A stretch of 64,000 bases of DNA from Streptomyces sp. yr375 (GTDB taxonomy: Bacteria; Actinomycetota; Actinomycetes; Streptomycetales; Streptomycetaceae). The position numbers were made by a program, and so were the translations under genes. The notes under the pieces were generated by a model that saw nothing but the letters and a program-made list of their open reading frames with translations, did not search any database and had not been told where the DNA came from. This document shows positions 29,276 to 37,838 of this stretch, one piece after another. The stretch spans positions 1 through 64,000 of the forward strand of contig NZ_FOFF01000017.1 of the NCBI RefSeq assembly GCF_900110755.1. The letters are read 5' to 3'. Numbering within the stretch: the stretch's first letter is position 1; each line of letters opens with the position of its first letter.

Positions 29276-31549
29276 ATGGCCAGGCAGGAAAAGCCGTTAC
29301 GTGCCGGGCAGCACCAGGCTGCCGAGGGGAGGCTCACGGAACACGGCCCGTCCAGGCCGGACCGGCTCGCCGCGTTGACCCTGCGGTGGCGCCGGTCCGT
29401 ACTCGTGGCGACGTTCCTGATCACAGCGCTGGCGGCGGCCTACGGTTCCGGAGCCGTGAAGCACCTCTCCAACGGCGGCTACACCGCCTCGACCGCCGAC
29501 CTCCGGATCGCGCAGGACACGCTGCGCGACGACTTCGGGGTGGTCAAACCCCACCTGCTGCTGTTACTGAGGTCCGGCACCTCGGTCGACAGCCCCGAGA
29601 CCGCGGCCGCCGGAACCGCGTACACGCAACGCGTCGCCGGACTGCCCGGCGTCGAGTCGGCCGTGTCCTACTGGACGACCGGCGACTCCTCGATGCGGGC
29701 CAAGGACGCCCGCTCCGCCGTCGTGGCGGTGCGGCTGACCGGCGACGACATCGCGGTACAGCACACCACCGAACGCATCGTGCCCGAACTGCGCGGCTCC
29801 CAGCCGCCGTTCGACGTCGGCGTCACCGGAGAAGCCGAGGCGAACGTCGAGTTGCAGGACCAGAGCGACGCGGATCTGGTCAAGGCCGAGTTGGTCGCGG
29901 CCCCGCTGATCCTGCTGGTCCTGCTCCTCGTGTTCCGTACGGTCATAGCGGCGCTGCTGCCGTTCCTGATCGGCGTGATCGGGGTGGCGCTCACCCTGGC
30001 CATCCTGCGGCTGGTCACCGAGTTCGCCCCGGTGTCGATCTTCGCGCTGAACCTGACGACCGCGCTCGGGCTGGGCCTCGCCGTCGACTACAGCCTCCTG
30101 TTGCTGATGCGCTTCCGCGAGGAGACGGCGAAGGGCCTCGCCCCGCATGCGGCGGCCGTCGTCACGATCCGCACCGCCGGACGCACCGTCTTCTTCTCCT
30201 CGCTCACCGTCGCCCTGTGCCTGAGCTCCCTGTTGATCTTTCCGCTCTACTTCCTGCGTTCGCTGGCGTACGCGGCCATCCCGGCCGTCCTCACGGCCGG
30301 CGTCGCCGCCGTCGTCGTCCTGCCCGCCGCGCTGCTGGTCTTCGGCCGGTGGCTGGACAAGGGCGACATCACCCCGCTGTTGCGCAGGTTGGGGCGCAGC
30401 AAGCCGGGCGGGCCCGGGCAGCCGTTCTGGGCGCGGGTCGCGGAGCGGGTGTCCAGGCGTCCGCTGCTGTTCGCGGTGCCCGTGGTCGTGCTGCTCATCG
30501 GTCTCGGTCTGCCCTTCTCCCAGGCGAAGTTCGGGCTCACCGACGAGCGGGTGCTGCCCGTCGGCGCCGAGGCGCACAGCACGGCGCGCGAGATCGGGCG
30601 GGACTTCGTGTCGGGTGCGCTCAATCCCGTCCATGTCGTGCTGGGCGGCGCGCCTGAGGACCGGCGGGCCGCCTACTTCCGTCAGATCTCGCGGCTCGAC
30701 GGCGTCGAGTACGTCGACACCGAGGCGGGCATGTTCGCGGGCGGAAAACGGGTGGGCACGGCGGACTTGCCGGCCGCCGCGTATGTGCGGGGTGCGGTGA
30801 CCCGGCTTCTGGTGGTGCCCGTCGACAGCGCGTTCTCGCCGCGCAGTGAGGAGATCGTCCGGCAGATCAGAGCGTCTCCGGCGCCCGGCACGGTCCATGT
30901 GGCCGGCGACTCCGCACTGTTCGCCGACACCAAGACCGTGATCGCCGACCGACTGCCCTATGCGCTGGGCGTCATCGTGGTGCTCATGTTCGTGCTGCTG
31001 TATCTCTTCACGGGCAGCCTGCTCGTCCCGGCCAAGGCGATCGTCTTCAACACCCTCAGCCTCACGGCCACATTCGGCGCCATGGTCTACATCTTCCAGG
31101 ACGGCCATCTCAAGTGGCTGGTGGGCGAATTCACCACGACGGGCTATCTTGACGTCACCGTCCCGGTGCTGATGTTCTGTGCCGCCTTCGGCTTGTCCAT
31201 GGACTACGAGGTATTTCTGATGTCCCGGATCCGTGAGCAGTACACAATTCACGGGGACAATACCCGGGCGGTCATCGAAGGGTTGGGGCGCACGGGGCCG
31301 ATCATCACGGCTGCCGCCGTACTGATCGGTGGCGTGCTGCTCGCGCTCGCCAGTTCCGACATCTCGGTGCTGAAGCTGCTGGGGCTGGGCATGTTCCTGG
31401 CGGTGCTGGTGGACGCCGTACTCGTCCGAGGGATCCTCGTACCGGCGTTCATGGTGGTCATGGGTCACCTGAACTGGTGGGCGCCGCGCTCCCTCCAGCG
31501 GGTCCACGCACGCTTCGGTCTCACAGAGGAAGACCGGCCGCGTTCCTAG
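29276..31549 (+). CDS. MMPL/RND-family exporter
   Basis: A 757-residue membrane protein with the two-fold MMPL layout: one membrane segment, a large outer loop, then five segments, repeated. Typical motifs are ALGLGLAVDYSLLLLMRFRE in the first half and FGLSMDYEVFLMSRIREQY in the second; these Asp-Tyr pairs are part of the proton path. Similar proteins (ActII-3 type) export antibiotics in Streptomyces. ATG 29276 is preferred over 29240, since the latter lies inside the operator and lacks a ribosome site, while GGGGG precedes 29276. Expression is probably repressed by the TetR encoded at 52943-53587. Cargo may be the polyketide, the peptide, or both. Confidence 0.88.
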   Translation: MARQEKPLRAGQHQAAEGRLTEHGPSRPDRLAALTLRWRRSVLVATFLITALAAAYGSGAVKHLSNGGYTASTADLRIAQDTLRDDFGVVKPHLLLLLRSGTSVDSPETAAAGTAYTQRVAGLPGVESAVSYWTTGDSSMRAKDARSAVVAVRLTGDDIAVQHTTERIVPELRGSQPPFDVGVTGEAEANVELQDQSDADLVKAELVAAPLILLVLLLVFRTVIAALLPFLIGVIGVALTLAILRLVTEFAPVSIFALNLTTALGLGLAVDYSLLLLMRFREETAKGLAPHAAAVVTIRTAGRTVFFSSLTVALCLSSLLIFPLYFLRSLAYAAIPAVLTAGVAAVVVLPAALLVFGRWLDKGDITPLLRRLGRSKPGGPGQPFWARVAERVSRRPLLFAVPVVVLLIGLGLPFSQAKFGLTDERVLPVGAEAHSTAREIGRDFVSGALNPVHVVLGGAPEDRRAAYFRQISRLDGVEYVDTEAGMFAGGKRVGTADLPAAAYVRGAVTRLLVVPVDSAFSPRSEEIVRQIRASPAPGTVHVAGDSALFADTKTVIADRLPYALGVIVVLMFVLLYLFTGSLLVPAKAIVFNTLSLTATFGAMVYIFQDGHLKWLVGEFTTTGYLDVTVPVLMFCAAFGLSMDYEVFLMSRIREQYTIHGDNTRAVIEGLGRTGPIITAAAVLIGGVLLALASSDISVLKLLGLGMFLAVLVDAVLVRGILVPAFMVVMGHLNWWAPRSLQRVHARFGLTEEDRPRS

Positions 31550-31621
31550 CCTCGTTGAACTCGAAAATCGGCAATGTCCCGTCGCCGTGCACTCGACTGC
31601 CATTCATGGGAAGAGGTTTCT

Positions 31622-32284
31622 GTGTCTCGCTCATCCCTCGAGCAATTCACGCACACGTCGACCGAAACCGAGCAGGAGTATTGCTCCATCATCCTCGTCG
31701 GCGCCTGGTCGGCCGTCTCGATAAGTAAAATCGAAGAGTGTTCGGGAGTCGACGCCCATCGCTGTTTGGATCGCGACGACCTGATATCGGTCGTGCACTC
31801 CCGGCAGGCGGACTGGATCCTGGCCGGCGCGGAGCTCGACGACGGGGACATCCAGTGTTTCTTCGCCGGCGCCAACGCGGTCCGCGAAAGCGTCCGGCTG
31901 GCGATCCTCGGGCATCGGCAGGACTGGCGGCGCTGCGACCGCTGGATGCGCCGCGGCTGCCGGGTCTACCTCGACGAGTCCGTCGAACCGCGGCACACGG
32001 TCGCCGCCATCCGAGCCGCGCACACCCTGGGGGTGAACGTGGTGGACAGAGTGTTCTCCGAGACGGTCCGGGAGCGCGCGACCGGGCCGACGCCGCATCT
32101 CACCCGCCGGGAACGAGACGTCCTGGACCTGCTGCGGCGCGGGCTGCGCAACCGGGAGATCGCGGGGGCGCTGTTCGTCAGCGAGAACACGATCGAATAC
32201 CACATGCGCCACCTGCTCTCGAAGTTCAGCGCGCGCAACCGGCTGGAGGTCGTGGAGCGGGCCACGTCGCTCGGGCTCGCTTAG
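31622..32284 (+). CDS. LuxR-family transcriptional regulator (NarL-like, degenerate receiver)
   Basis: 220 residues. The C-terminal 65 residues are a clear LuxR helix-turn-helix (TRRERDVLDLLRRGLRNREI and SENTIEYHMRHLLSKF). The N-terminal half is receiver-sized but has no convincing phosphoacceptor Asp pocket, so it may act without a sensor kinase. GTG 31622 is chosen since GGAAGAGG precedes it; an ATG at 31574 has no site. It lies 72 bases after the exporter and just before the precursor peptide gene, on the same strand, and is the only cluster-internal regulator seen. It may activate the peptide gene, but no binding site could be identified. Confidence 0.85.
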   Translation: MSRSSLEQFTHTSTETEQEYCSIILVGAWSAVSISKIEECSGVDAHRCLDRDDLISVVHSRQADWILAGAELDDGDIQCFFAGANAVRESVRLAILGHRQDWRRCDRWMRRGCRVYLDESVEPRHTVAAIRAAHTLGVNVVDRVFSETVRERATGPTPHLTRRERDVLDLLRRGLRNREIAGALFVSENTIEYHMRHLLSKFSARNRLEVVERATSLGLA

Positions 32285-32397
32285 CGGAGTCACATATACC
32301 GCTCAGATACTACGGCTATCCGGGATGTCACGGCAGGGCAGCTCTTCATAATCTGTTGCCGCAAGGTCAGAGATTCCCGATGGAAAGCGGCGAAATC

Positions 32398-32526
32398 ATG
32401 GAAGACATCGCGTTCGAGATTGTGGACGAGCAGGTCTCCAGCCTCGAGGAGATCGGCGTGGACGAGGGTTGTTCCACCACCACGACCAGCTCCTCGCTCG
32501 ACATCTCCGGAGTCGAGTTCGAGTAA
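32398..32526 (+). CDS. Putative RiPP precursor peptide (Cys/Thr/Ser-rich core, azole-type)
   Basis: A 42-residue acidic peptide (48 if the in-frame ATG at 32380 is used). An acidic leader-like stretch (EDIAFEIVDEQVSSLEEIG) is followed by VDEG and the heterocyclisable run CSTTTTSSS (Cys25 to Ser33), then a short acidic tail LDISGVEFE. Leaders rich in Asp, Glu and Leu ahead of Cys/Ser/Thr cores are typical of thiazole/oxazole-modified microcins and thiopeptides, and the enzymes for such modification (E1-like, YcaO, SagB) lie 10 kb downstream. No lantibiotic-dehydratase-like or pyridine-forming gene is present, so a linear azole peptide is more likely than a thiopeptide. The acidic tail could be a C-terminal follower removed by protease. 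It resembles no named precursor known to me. Ribosome sites for both starts are weak. Confidence 0.75.
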   Translation: MEDIAFEIVDEQVSSLEEIGVDEGCSTTTTSSSLDISGVEFE

Positions 32527-32545
32527 TCAGACCGCTGCGTGGACA

Positions 32546-32583
32546 CGCGTCCATAAGTCGCCGAAGGGCGACTTATGGACGCG
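32546..32583 (+). terminator. Strong hairpin directly after the precursor peptide gene
   Basis: A perfect 17-bp stem (32546-32562 with 32567-32583) closed by a GAAG tetraloop, 19 bases after the precursor stop codon. Such hairpins commonly end or attenuate RiPP precursor messages so that the peptide is made in excess over the enzymes. There is no T-run. Confidence 0.85.
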
Positions 32584-32656
32584 CCTCCGTTTCAGCGTTA
32601 TTCAGCGGTATTCAGTGATGTTCGGTGATGTTCCACGGGCAGGAGGCGGCCGGCGT

Positions 32657-33565
32657 ATGGGCGATGTGACGGCAGGGGACCAGCGGGAGTTGCAGGGCGA
32701 CTACCACCGCCGTATCTTCCACGCCCTGCACGACTGGGACCGGTCCTGGGCCGGGGCGCTGGACGTGGCGGGGGGCGGGGAGCGGGCCCGTTCGCTGGGC
32801 TTCGACCAGCTCGGCCACTTCGGCGCGCAGGGCTGCGCGCTGGTCGCCGCGGAACTGGCGCGCGGGCTCGGCACGGACCGGCCGCCGGTGCTCGCCGAGT
32901 TCGGCTGCGGATTCGGCGGCGCACTCCGCGATGTGGTGCGCGGCCTGGGGGAACACGGTGTCGAGGTGGGGCGGGCGCTGGGCTTCGACATCGTCTGGGA
33001 CCACGTCCGGCTCTTCCGCACCATCCAGGGCAGCCCCTCCGGAGGGACGGCCCCCGGCGCCGTGGCCACCGCGCAGCCCGTGCAGGCGGACGCGCGGGCG
33101 GTGCCGGTCAGGGACGGCGCCCTCGACGCCGTCGTCTGCACCGGTTCGCTGCCGCACTTCGCCGACGTGGCGCAGGTGTTCGCGGAAGCCGCCCGCACGC
33201 TGCGCCCCGGCGCCCCGCTCGTCATGACGGAGGAGGTCAGTCTGCTCGCTCCCGGGCGCGGAGTGTCCCCGGAATTCCGCCGGCTGCACCCTCCCGAGAT
33301 CTTCTTCCTTGCCGAAATCGGTGAACGCGTCGAGCAGTTACGGAAGGCGGGCTTCACCGAAATCGGCATACGTGATCTCACCGCCTGGGCGTGCGGACTG
33401 CTGAACGATCGCATCAAGGTGATGCGGATCTTTTTCGGGGATGTCGCCGTGGTGTACGGAGAGGACGAGGCGCAGACGCTTCTGGATACGCTCGAGGTCG
33501 CTCGCGAGGAGTACCTCGGAGGGGCTGTCGTCCCGGCTCTCGTGACGGCCAGGACGACACCCTGA
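32657..33565 (+). CDS. SAM-dependent methyltransferase (class I)
   Basis: 302 residues with the SAM-binding motif I LAEFGCGFGGAL (about 79-90), an acidic end of strand beta2 near GFDIVWDH, and a motif III region TLRPGAPLVMTEEV. It resembles small-molecule methyltransferases of the sterol/tocopherol group. Being the first gene after the precursor hairpin, it may methylate the peptide (plantazolicin-type azole peptides carry an N-terminal dimethylation) or the lipid part. ATG 32657 lies ten bases after a perfect AGGAGG. It is separated from the next gene by 131 bases. Confidence 0.82.
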   Translation: MGDVTAGDQRELQGDYHRRIFHALHDWDRSWAGALDVAGGGERARSLGFDQLGHFGAQGCALVAAELARGLGTDRPPVLAEFGCGFGGALRDVVRGLGEHGVEVGRALGFDIVWDHVRLFRTIQGSPSGGTAPGAVATAQPVQADARAVPVRDGALDAVVCTGSLPHFADVAQVFAEAARTLRPGAPLVMTEEVSLLAPGRGVSPEFRRLHPPEIFFLAEIGERVEQLRKAGFTEIGIRDLTAWACGLLNDRIKVMRIFFGDVAVVYGEDEAQTLLDTLEVAREEYLGGAVVPALVTARTTP

Positions 33566-33602
33566 GGAAAACACCGAAAAATAACTACGGAATTCCGGGT
33601 GG

Positions 33603-33629
33603 TTGACGGTCGTACCGATTCCATAGTCT
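33603..33629 (+). promoter_or_regulatory. Possible promoter for the FAS-like operon
   Basis: TTGACG (33603-33608) and TAGTCT (33624-33629) resemble -35 and -10 boxes of the main Streptomyces sigma factor, but the 15-base spacer is short. They lie in the AT-richer 131-base gap between the methyltransferase and the MaoC gene, the start of a long gapless gene run. Confidence 0.3.
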
Positions 33630-33696
33630 TCTTCCCATTCCCGCAGAAAAATTATCCGAGCCGGTGGGAATGCGGAGACGGAAAGGGATCGTGACA

Positions 33697-34530
33697 GTGA
33701 CCCGGATATCCCCCGCACCGCGCGCCGCCTGCCCGGCGTACGACTTCGTGATCGCCCCTTCGGAGGTGGCGCGCTTCCGGCGGCTGACGGGGTCGGCCAC
33801 GCGTCCGGGCCCGGACCGGGACGAGGAGTCGCGGCCAGTGCCGGCGTTCTTCCTGTGCCGCGCACTGCCCCGAGCCGTACGGGCCGCGCTCCGCGAGCCG
33901 GACATCCGGGCCGATCCGGCGGCGGTGCGCCACGCCGGGCAGGTGCTGCTCCTGCGTCGCCGCCCGGGAGCCGGGGAGCGGCTCACCGCGCACGCGGTCG
34001 TCGAGGCGGTCGGCGACTACGGATTCCAGCGGGCCCTGGTGCTGGGCGTGGCCCTGCGCGACGCCGCCGGTCACGACGTGGCCGAGCTGGTCACCACGCT
34101 CACCACCGGCCCCGCCGTCGGCCGGGGACGACTCGCTACGCCGCCGGCCCGCCCACCCCTCGGTCGGCCCCTGCTCACCTGGCAGGTCCAGGTGCCGGAC
34201 GACCTTCCGGGCCGCTACGCGCAGGCCAGCGGCGACCACAACCCGATCCACACCGACGGCTCCGCGGCGCGCCGCGCCGGGCTGCCCGGCGTCGTCCTGC
34301 ACGGCATGGCCACGCTGCAACTGGCCGCCGCCGGACTGGCGGACCGGCTCTACGGCGGCGACGAGACCCGCTGGAGCGAGGTCCGTACCCGCTTCGCCCG
34401 GCCCGTGCGGCCGGGCGACCACATCGAGTTCGCGGTGCACCGCGACGACGACGGTCCGCTCGCCCTCAGCGCGAGCGTCGGTGGACGGCCCGTGCTCAAG
34501 GACACCTGGTTCACCGGGGCGGTGGCGTGA
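33697..34530 (+). CDS. MaoC-type (R)-3-hydroxyacyl-ACP dehydratase, double hotdog
   Basis: About 277 residues in two hotdog-like halves. The second half carries the hydratase 2 motif YAQASGDHNPIHTDG with the catalytic Asp and His, followed by GLPGVVLHGM; the first half looks non-catalytic, as in fused HadAB-like dehydratases. It should remove water from 3-hydroxyacyl-ACP in the discrete fatty-acid-type cycle encoded by the next genes. The start is uncertain: GTG 33697 has AAGGGA eight bases before it, while GTG 33691 and ATG 33670 are also in frame. The next gene begins two bases after its stop. Confidence 0.83.
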   Translation: MTRISPAPRAACPAYDFVIAPSEVARFRRLTGSATRPGPDRDEESRPVPAFFLCRALPRAVRAALREPDIRADPAAVRHAGQVLLLRRRPGAGERLTAHAVVEAVGDYGFQRALVLGVALRDAAGHDVAELVTTLTTGPAVGRGRLATPPARPPLGRPLLTWQVQVPDDLPGRYAQASGDHNPIHTDGSAARRAGLPGVVLHGMATLQLAAAGLADRLYGGDETRWSEVRTRFARPVRPGDHIEFAVHRDDDGPLALSASVGGRPVLKDTWFTGAVA

Positions 34531-34531
34531 C

Positions 34532-35536
34532 ATGACCGTCTGGATGTTTCCCGGTCAGGGCGCGCAACGCCCGGGGATGGCGCTCGGGTTCGACGCGGCT
34601 CCGCGCCTGCTGCGCAGGGCGGGCACGCTGCTGGGCGCGGACCTCGCCACGCTGTGCCTGAACGACCCGGACCCCGACCGGCGGCCCGACCTCGTCCAGC
34701 CCGCGCTGTTCGTCGTCGGCGTGGCCGCCGCGACGGCACTGCTGCGGCACGCTCCGGCGCCGACGGCCGTCATCGGGCACAGCTTCGGGGAGTACGCCGC
34801 GCTCACGGCCGTAGGCGCGCTGGAGTTCGGCACCGGGCTGCGGCTGACGGCCCTGCGGGCCGCGGCCATGCTGCGCTGCCCCGCGACGGGGACCGCCATG
34901 GCCGCCGTGCTCGGTCTGGACGAATCCGCCGTGCGCGCGGTCTGTGCCGAAGTCGCCGAGGGCGGTGGGCTGGTGGAGATCTCCAACATCAACAGTCCCG
35001 CTCAGGTCGTCCTCGCGGGAGAGCGCGCCGCGCTCGACGAGGCGACCCGGCTGTGCCGGGCCCGGGGCGCGTTCCGGGTACGGCCGCTGCGGGTGCCGTA
35101 CGCCGCGCACACCCGGCTGATGGCCCCGGCCGCCGCCGAGCTGCGCGCCGCCCTCGAAGAGGCCGAACTCCGGCCGCTGAACGCCCCGTTGTACTCGTGC
35201 ATCACGGCGGAGGCCACCACCGATCCCGCCCGGGTCAAGGAACTGCTGGTGCTCGGGATGACGCACACGGTGGACTTCGCCGCCGCCGTGCGCGCGGCGG
35301 CCGACGGCGGACACCGCGACTTCGCCGAACTCGGTCCCGGCTCGCCCGCCCGGCTGCTCGGCCTGGTCCGGGCCGTACTCCCGCAGGACAACCCGGGGCT
35401 GCGGCTGGTCTCCAGCGACGCGGAGGCCCGTACACCGCAGCCCTTCCAGGCCGGGCGGGTCCGCCCCGGCTCCTCGTCTCCGCACCCGGCGGTGGCGGCG
35501 CGGCCTTCGGGGGGTGAGCCGGGCCATGGCGGATGA
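34532..35536 (+). CDS. Discrete acyltransferase (FabD-like, malonyl-CoA:ACP)
   Basis: 334 residues. GQGAQRPG at the N-terminus, catalytic GHSFGEYAA (Ser84), a conserved Arg in the ALRAAAM region and His in PYAAHTRLM make it a complete FabD-type transferase. It would load malonyl (or another unit) on the stand-alone ACP encoded at 36353. The last ~60 residues are Pro/Ser/Gly-rich and probably disordered. The stop overlaps the next start by 11 bases. Distinct from the VinK-like enzyme, which has a diverged serine motif. Confidence 0.85.
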   Translation: MTVWMFPGQGAQRPGMALGFDAAPRLLRRAGTLLGADLATLCLNDPDPDRRPDLVQPALFVVGVAAATALLRHAPAPTAVIGHSFGEYAALTAVGALEFGTGLRLTALRAAAMLRCPATGTAMAAVLGLDESAVRAVCAEVAEGGGLVEISNINSPAQVVLAGERAALDEATRLCRARGAFRVRPLRVPYAAHTRLMAPAAAELRAALEEAELRPLNAPLYSCITAEATTDPARVKELLVLGMTHTVDFAAAVRAAADGGHRDFAELGPGSPARLLGLVRAVLPQDNPGLRLVSSDAEARTPQPFQAGRVRPGSSSPHPAVAARPSGGEPGHGG

Positions 35537-36248
35537 CGCGCGCGTCGCGCTGGTCACCGGGGCGAGCGGGACCATCGGCTCCGCGGTGGCCAGGGAACTC
35601 GCCGGGGCCGGGTTCCGTGTCGCGGCGGGATTCCACCGGGACGGTGCCGCCGCCCGGCGGCTGGCCGCCGAACTGCCGGACGCGCTGGCCGTACCGCTCG
35701 ACGTGACCGACCCCGACGCCGTCCGCGCCGCGTTCCGGCAGATCGCGGGGCTGGCGGGACCGGTGACCGTGCTGGTCAACGCGGCCGGCGTGCTCCGGGA
35801 CCGGCCGCTGCTGCGGATGACCGACCGGGACTGGGACGAGGTGCTGGCCGCCAACCTGACCGGGCCGTTCCGGTGTGTGCGCCAGGCCCTGCCGTCGATG
35901 ATCGCCGCGGGGTACGGGCGCATCGTCAGCATCGGCTCGGCCGCCGCCGCGTTCGGCACCCCCGGCCAGGCCAACTACTGCGCCGCCAAAGCGGGCTTGC
36001 TCGCCCTGACCCGGTCGGTCGCCCGGGAGAGCGGCCGGCACGGCGTCACCGCCAATGTGGTGGCGCCCGGGCTCGTGGAGTCGCCGCTCGTCGCGGACAT
36101 CGGCGCGGCGTCCCGCAGCGGATTCCTCGAACGGGCCGCGACCGGCGCCCTGGTGAGCGCCGAGGACGTGGCCGGCGCCGTCCGGTTCTGCGTCGAGACA
36201 CCGGGGCTGACCGGGCAGTCCGTCGACGTCGACGGCGGCTTCGGTTGA
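35526..36248 (+). CDS. 3-oxoacyl-ACP reductase (FabG-like SDR)
   Basis: 240 residues. A classical short-chain dehydrogenase: NAD(P) motif TGASGTIGSA, NAAGV, Ser in SIGSAAAAFG and catalytic YCAAK, ending SVDVDGGFG. It likely reduces 3-oxoacyl-ACP in the discrete FAS-like cycle. ATG 35526 is preceded by GGGGGGTGAG; GTG 35514 is an alternative. The following 104 bases (36249-36352) carry no gene, only the ACP ribosome site. Confidence 0.86.
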   Translation: MADDARVALVTGASGTIGSAVARELAGAGFRVAAGFHRDGAAARRLAAELPDALAVPLDVTDPDAVRAAFRQIAGLAGPVTVLVNAAGVLRDRPLLRMTDRDWDEVLAANLTGPFRCVRQALPSMIAAGYGRIVSIGSAAAAFGTPGQANYCAAKAGLLALTRSVARESGRHGVTANVVAPGLVESPLVADIGAASRSGFLERAATGALVSAEDVAGAVRFCVETPGLTGQSVDVDGGFG

Positions 36249-36352
36249 CCGCTCCCCCGGCAGCGCGGACACCCGAAACCCGCAGTCCGACGCCATATGT
36301 GCACTCCGCTCGCAGATCCGAGAAGCCGACACCCATCAGCGAGGAGAAGTCC

Positions 36353-36607
36353 GTGGAAGACACCCGGGAGAAGATCGAGTCCGATGTCCGGGACCTGCTC
36401 ACCGAACGGTTCGCCGTGCCCGCCGACCGCATCACCCCCGACGCCCATCTCTTCGACGACCTCGGTCTCGACTCGGTGGACCTGATGAGCGCCGTCGCCA
36501 TCCTGGAGGAGCGCTACGACCTGTCGGTGTCCGACGGGGACCTTCAGGACATGCTCGTCATCAACGGGGTCGTCGACCGGTTCACGAGCCTGCTGGATCC
36601 GGCGTGA
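36353..36607 (+). CDS. Discrete acyl carrier protein
   Basis: An 84-residue carrier with the phosphopantetheine motif DDLGLDSVDLMS (Ser41). The start is GTG 36353 behind GAGGAGA. The stop overlaps the GTG start of the ketosynthase, as expected for a matched ACP-KS pair. It is a second stand-alone ACP, clearly different in sequence from the VinL-like one, and the natural carrier for the FAS-like enzymes around it. Confidence 0.88.
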   Translation: MEDTREKIESDVRDLLTERFAVPADRITPDAHLFDDLGLDSVDLMSAVAILEERYDLSVSDGDLQDMLVINGVVDRFTSLLDPA

Positions 36608-37833
36608 TCCGGCGCGTCGCGATCACCGGCATCGGGCCGGTCACCCCGATCGGCATCGGGGTGAAGGCGTTCGAGGAGTCGTTGTGGGAAGGGCGGTCCG
36701 GCATCGGCCCGCTCACCCGCTTCGCGCTGGACGGCTTCCCGGTGCACGCGGTCGGTGAGGTCGGCGACTTCGTCCCCGGGGAGTACCTCGACGCCCGGCT
36801 GATCCGGCGGGCCGAGCGGTTCGCCCAGTTCGGCATCGCCGCCGCCCGGCTCGCCGTCGAGGACGCGGGGGACCTGCTGAGCGGGGCGGACCCCGAGCGG
36901 GGCGCGGTGATCATCGCCACCGCGTACGCGGGGATGGCGCGGGTCTCGGCCGAGGCGGAGGTGCTGGAGGACCGCGGCTGGCGGGCCGTCTCGCCGACGT
37001 CGAGCATGGCCATGATGCCCTCGGTGGCCGCCGGGCTCATCTCCATGGAGTACGGCCTCATGGGCCCCGTCGAGTGTCCCGCCACCGGCTGCGCGGCCTC
37101 CGGGCACGCCCTGTCGCGCGGTGCCGAGCTGATCCGGCACGGCGTGGCGGACATCGCGCTCGCGGGCGGCTGTGACGCGCCGCTCAATCCCGTGTCGCTG
37201 GCCACGTTCGCCACCGCGCGCGCCCTGTCGACGCGCCCCGGCGACCCGAGGAGCGCCTGTCGGCCCTTCGACGCCGAGCGGGACGGGTTCGTGATGAGCG
37301 AGGGGGGTGTGGTGCTCGTGCTGGAGGACTGGGACCGGGCCCGGGCCCGGGGCGCCCGCGTCTACGCGGAGCTGGTCGGCCACGGCCACACCGCCGACGC
37401 CTACAACCTGTCCCGCCCGCGTCCCGACGGCCGCGGGGCCCTGCACGCCATGCGGCTCGCGCTGCGGGCGGCGGGGCGCGAGCCCGCCGACGTCGGCTAT
37501 GTGAACGCGCATGCGGCGGGCACCCCGTGGGGCGACGCCGCCGAGGTGTTCGCGCTGCGCGAGCTGATCGGGTCGACGCTGCCCCCGGTGTCGTCCACCA
37601 AGTCGACGCACGGGCATCTCATGGGCGCCACGGCCGCCGCCGAGGCCGCCGCCACCGCCCTCGCGCTGCACCGCGGTGTGCTGCCGCCCACCGCCAACTA
37701 CCGCACCGTCGACCCCGACTGCGCCATCGACGTCGTACCGGGCGCGGCACGCAAGGCCGACGTGGAGCTGGCCCTCAGCAATTCCTTCGCCCTCGGGGGC
37801 ATCAACTGCTCCCTGGCGCTGGCGAAGGCCTGA
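36604..37833 (+). CDS. Discrete ketosynthase (FabF-like)
   Basis: 409 residues. Thiolase fold with active-site Cys163 in ECPATGCAASG and the two histidines in NAHAAGTPWGD and STHGHLMGA, i.e. an intact elongating KS of the FabF/KAS II kind. No chain-length-factor partner and no FabH (KAS III) is nearby, so the cycle must be primed by an acyl group made elsewhere, possibly the PKS or a primary-metabolism acyl-ACP. Coupled to the ACP gene by a GTGA overlap. Confidence 0.88.
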   Translation: MIRRVAITGIGPVTPIGIGVKAFEESLWEGRSGIGPLTRFALDGFPVHAVGEVGDFVPGEYLDARLIRRAERFAQFGIAAARLAVEDAGDLLSGADPERGAVIIATAYAGMARVSAEAEVLEDRGWRAVSPTSSMAMMPSVAAGLISMEYGLMGPVECPATGCAASGHALSRGAELIRHGVADIALAGGCDAPLNPVSLATFATARALSTRPGDPRSACRPFDAERDGFVMSEGGVVLVLEDWDRARARGARVYAELVGHGHTADAYNLSRPRPDGRGALHAMRLALRAAGREPADVGYVNAHAAGTPWGDAAEVFALRELIGSTLPPVSSTKSTHGHLMGATAAAEAAATALALHRGVLPPTANYRTVDPDCAIDVVPGAARKADVELALSNSFALGGINCSLALAKA

Positions 37834-37838
37834 GCCCG

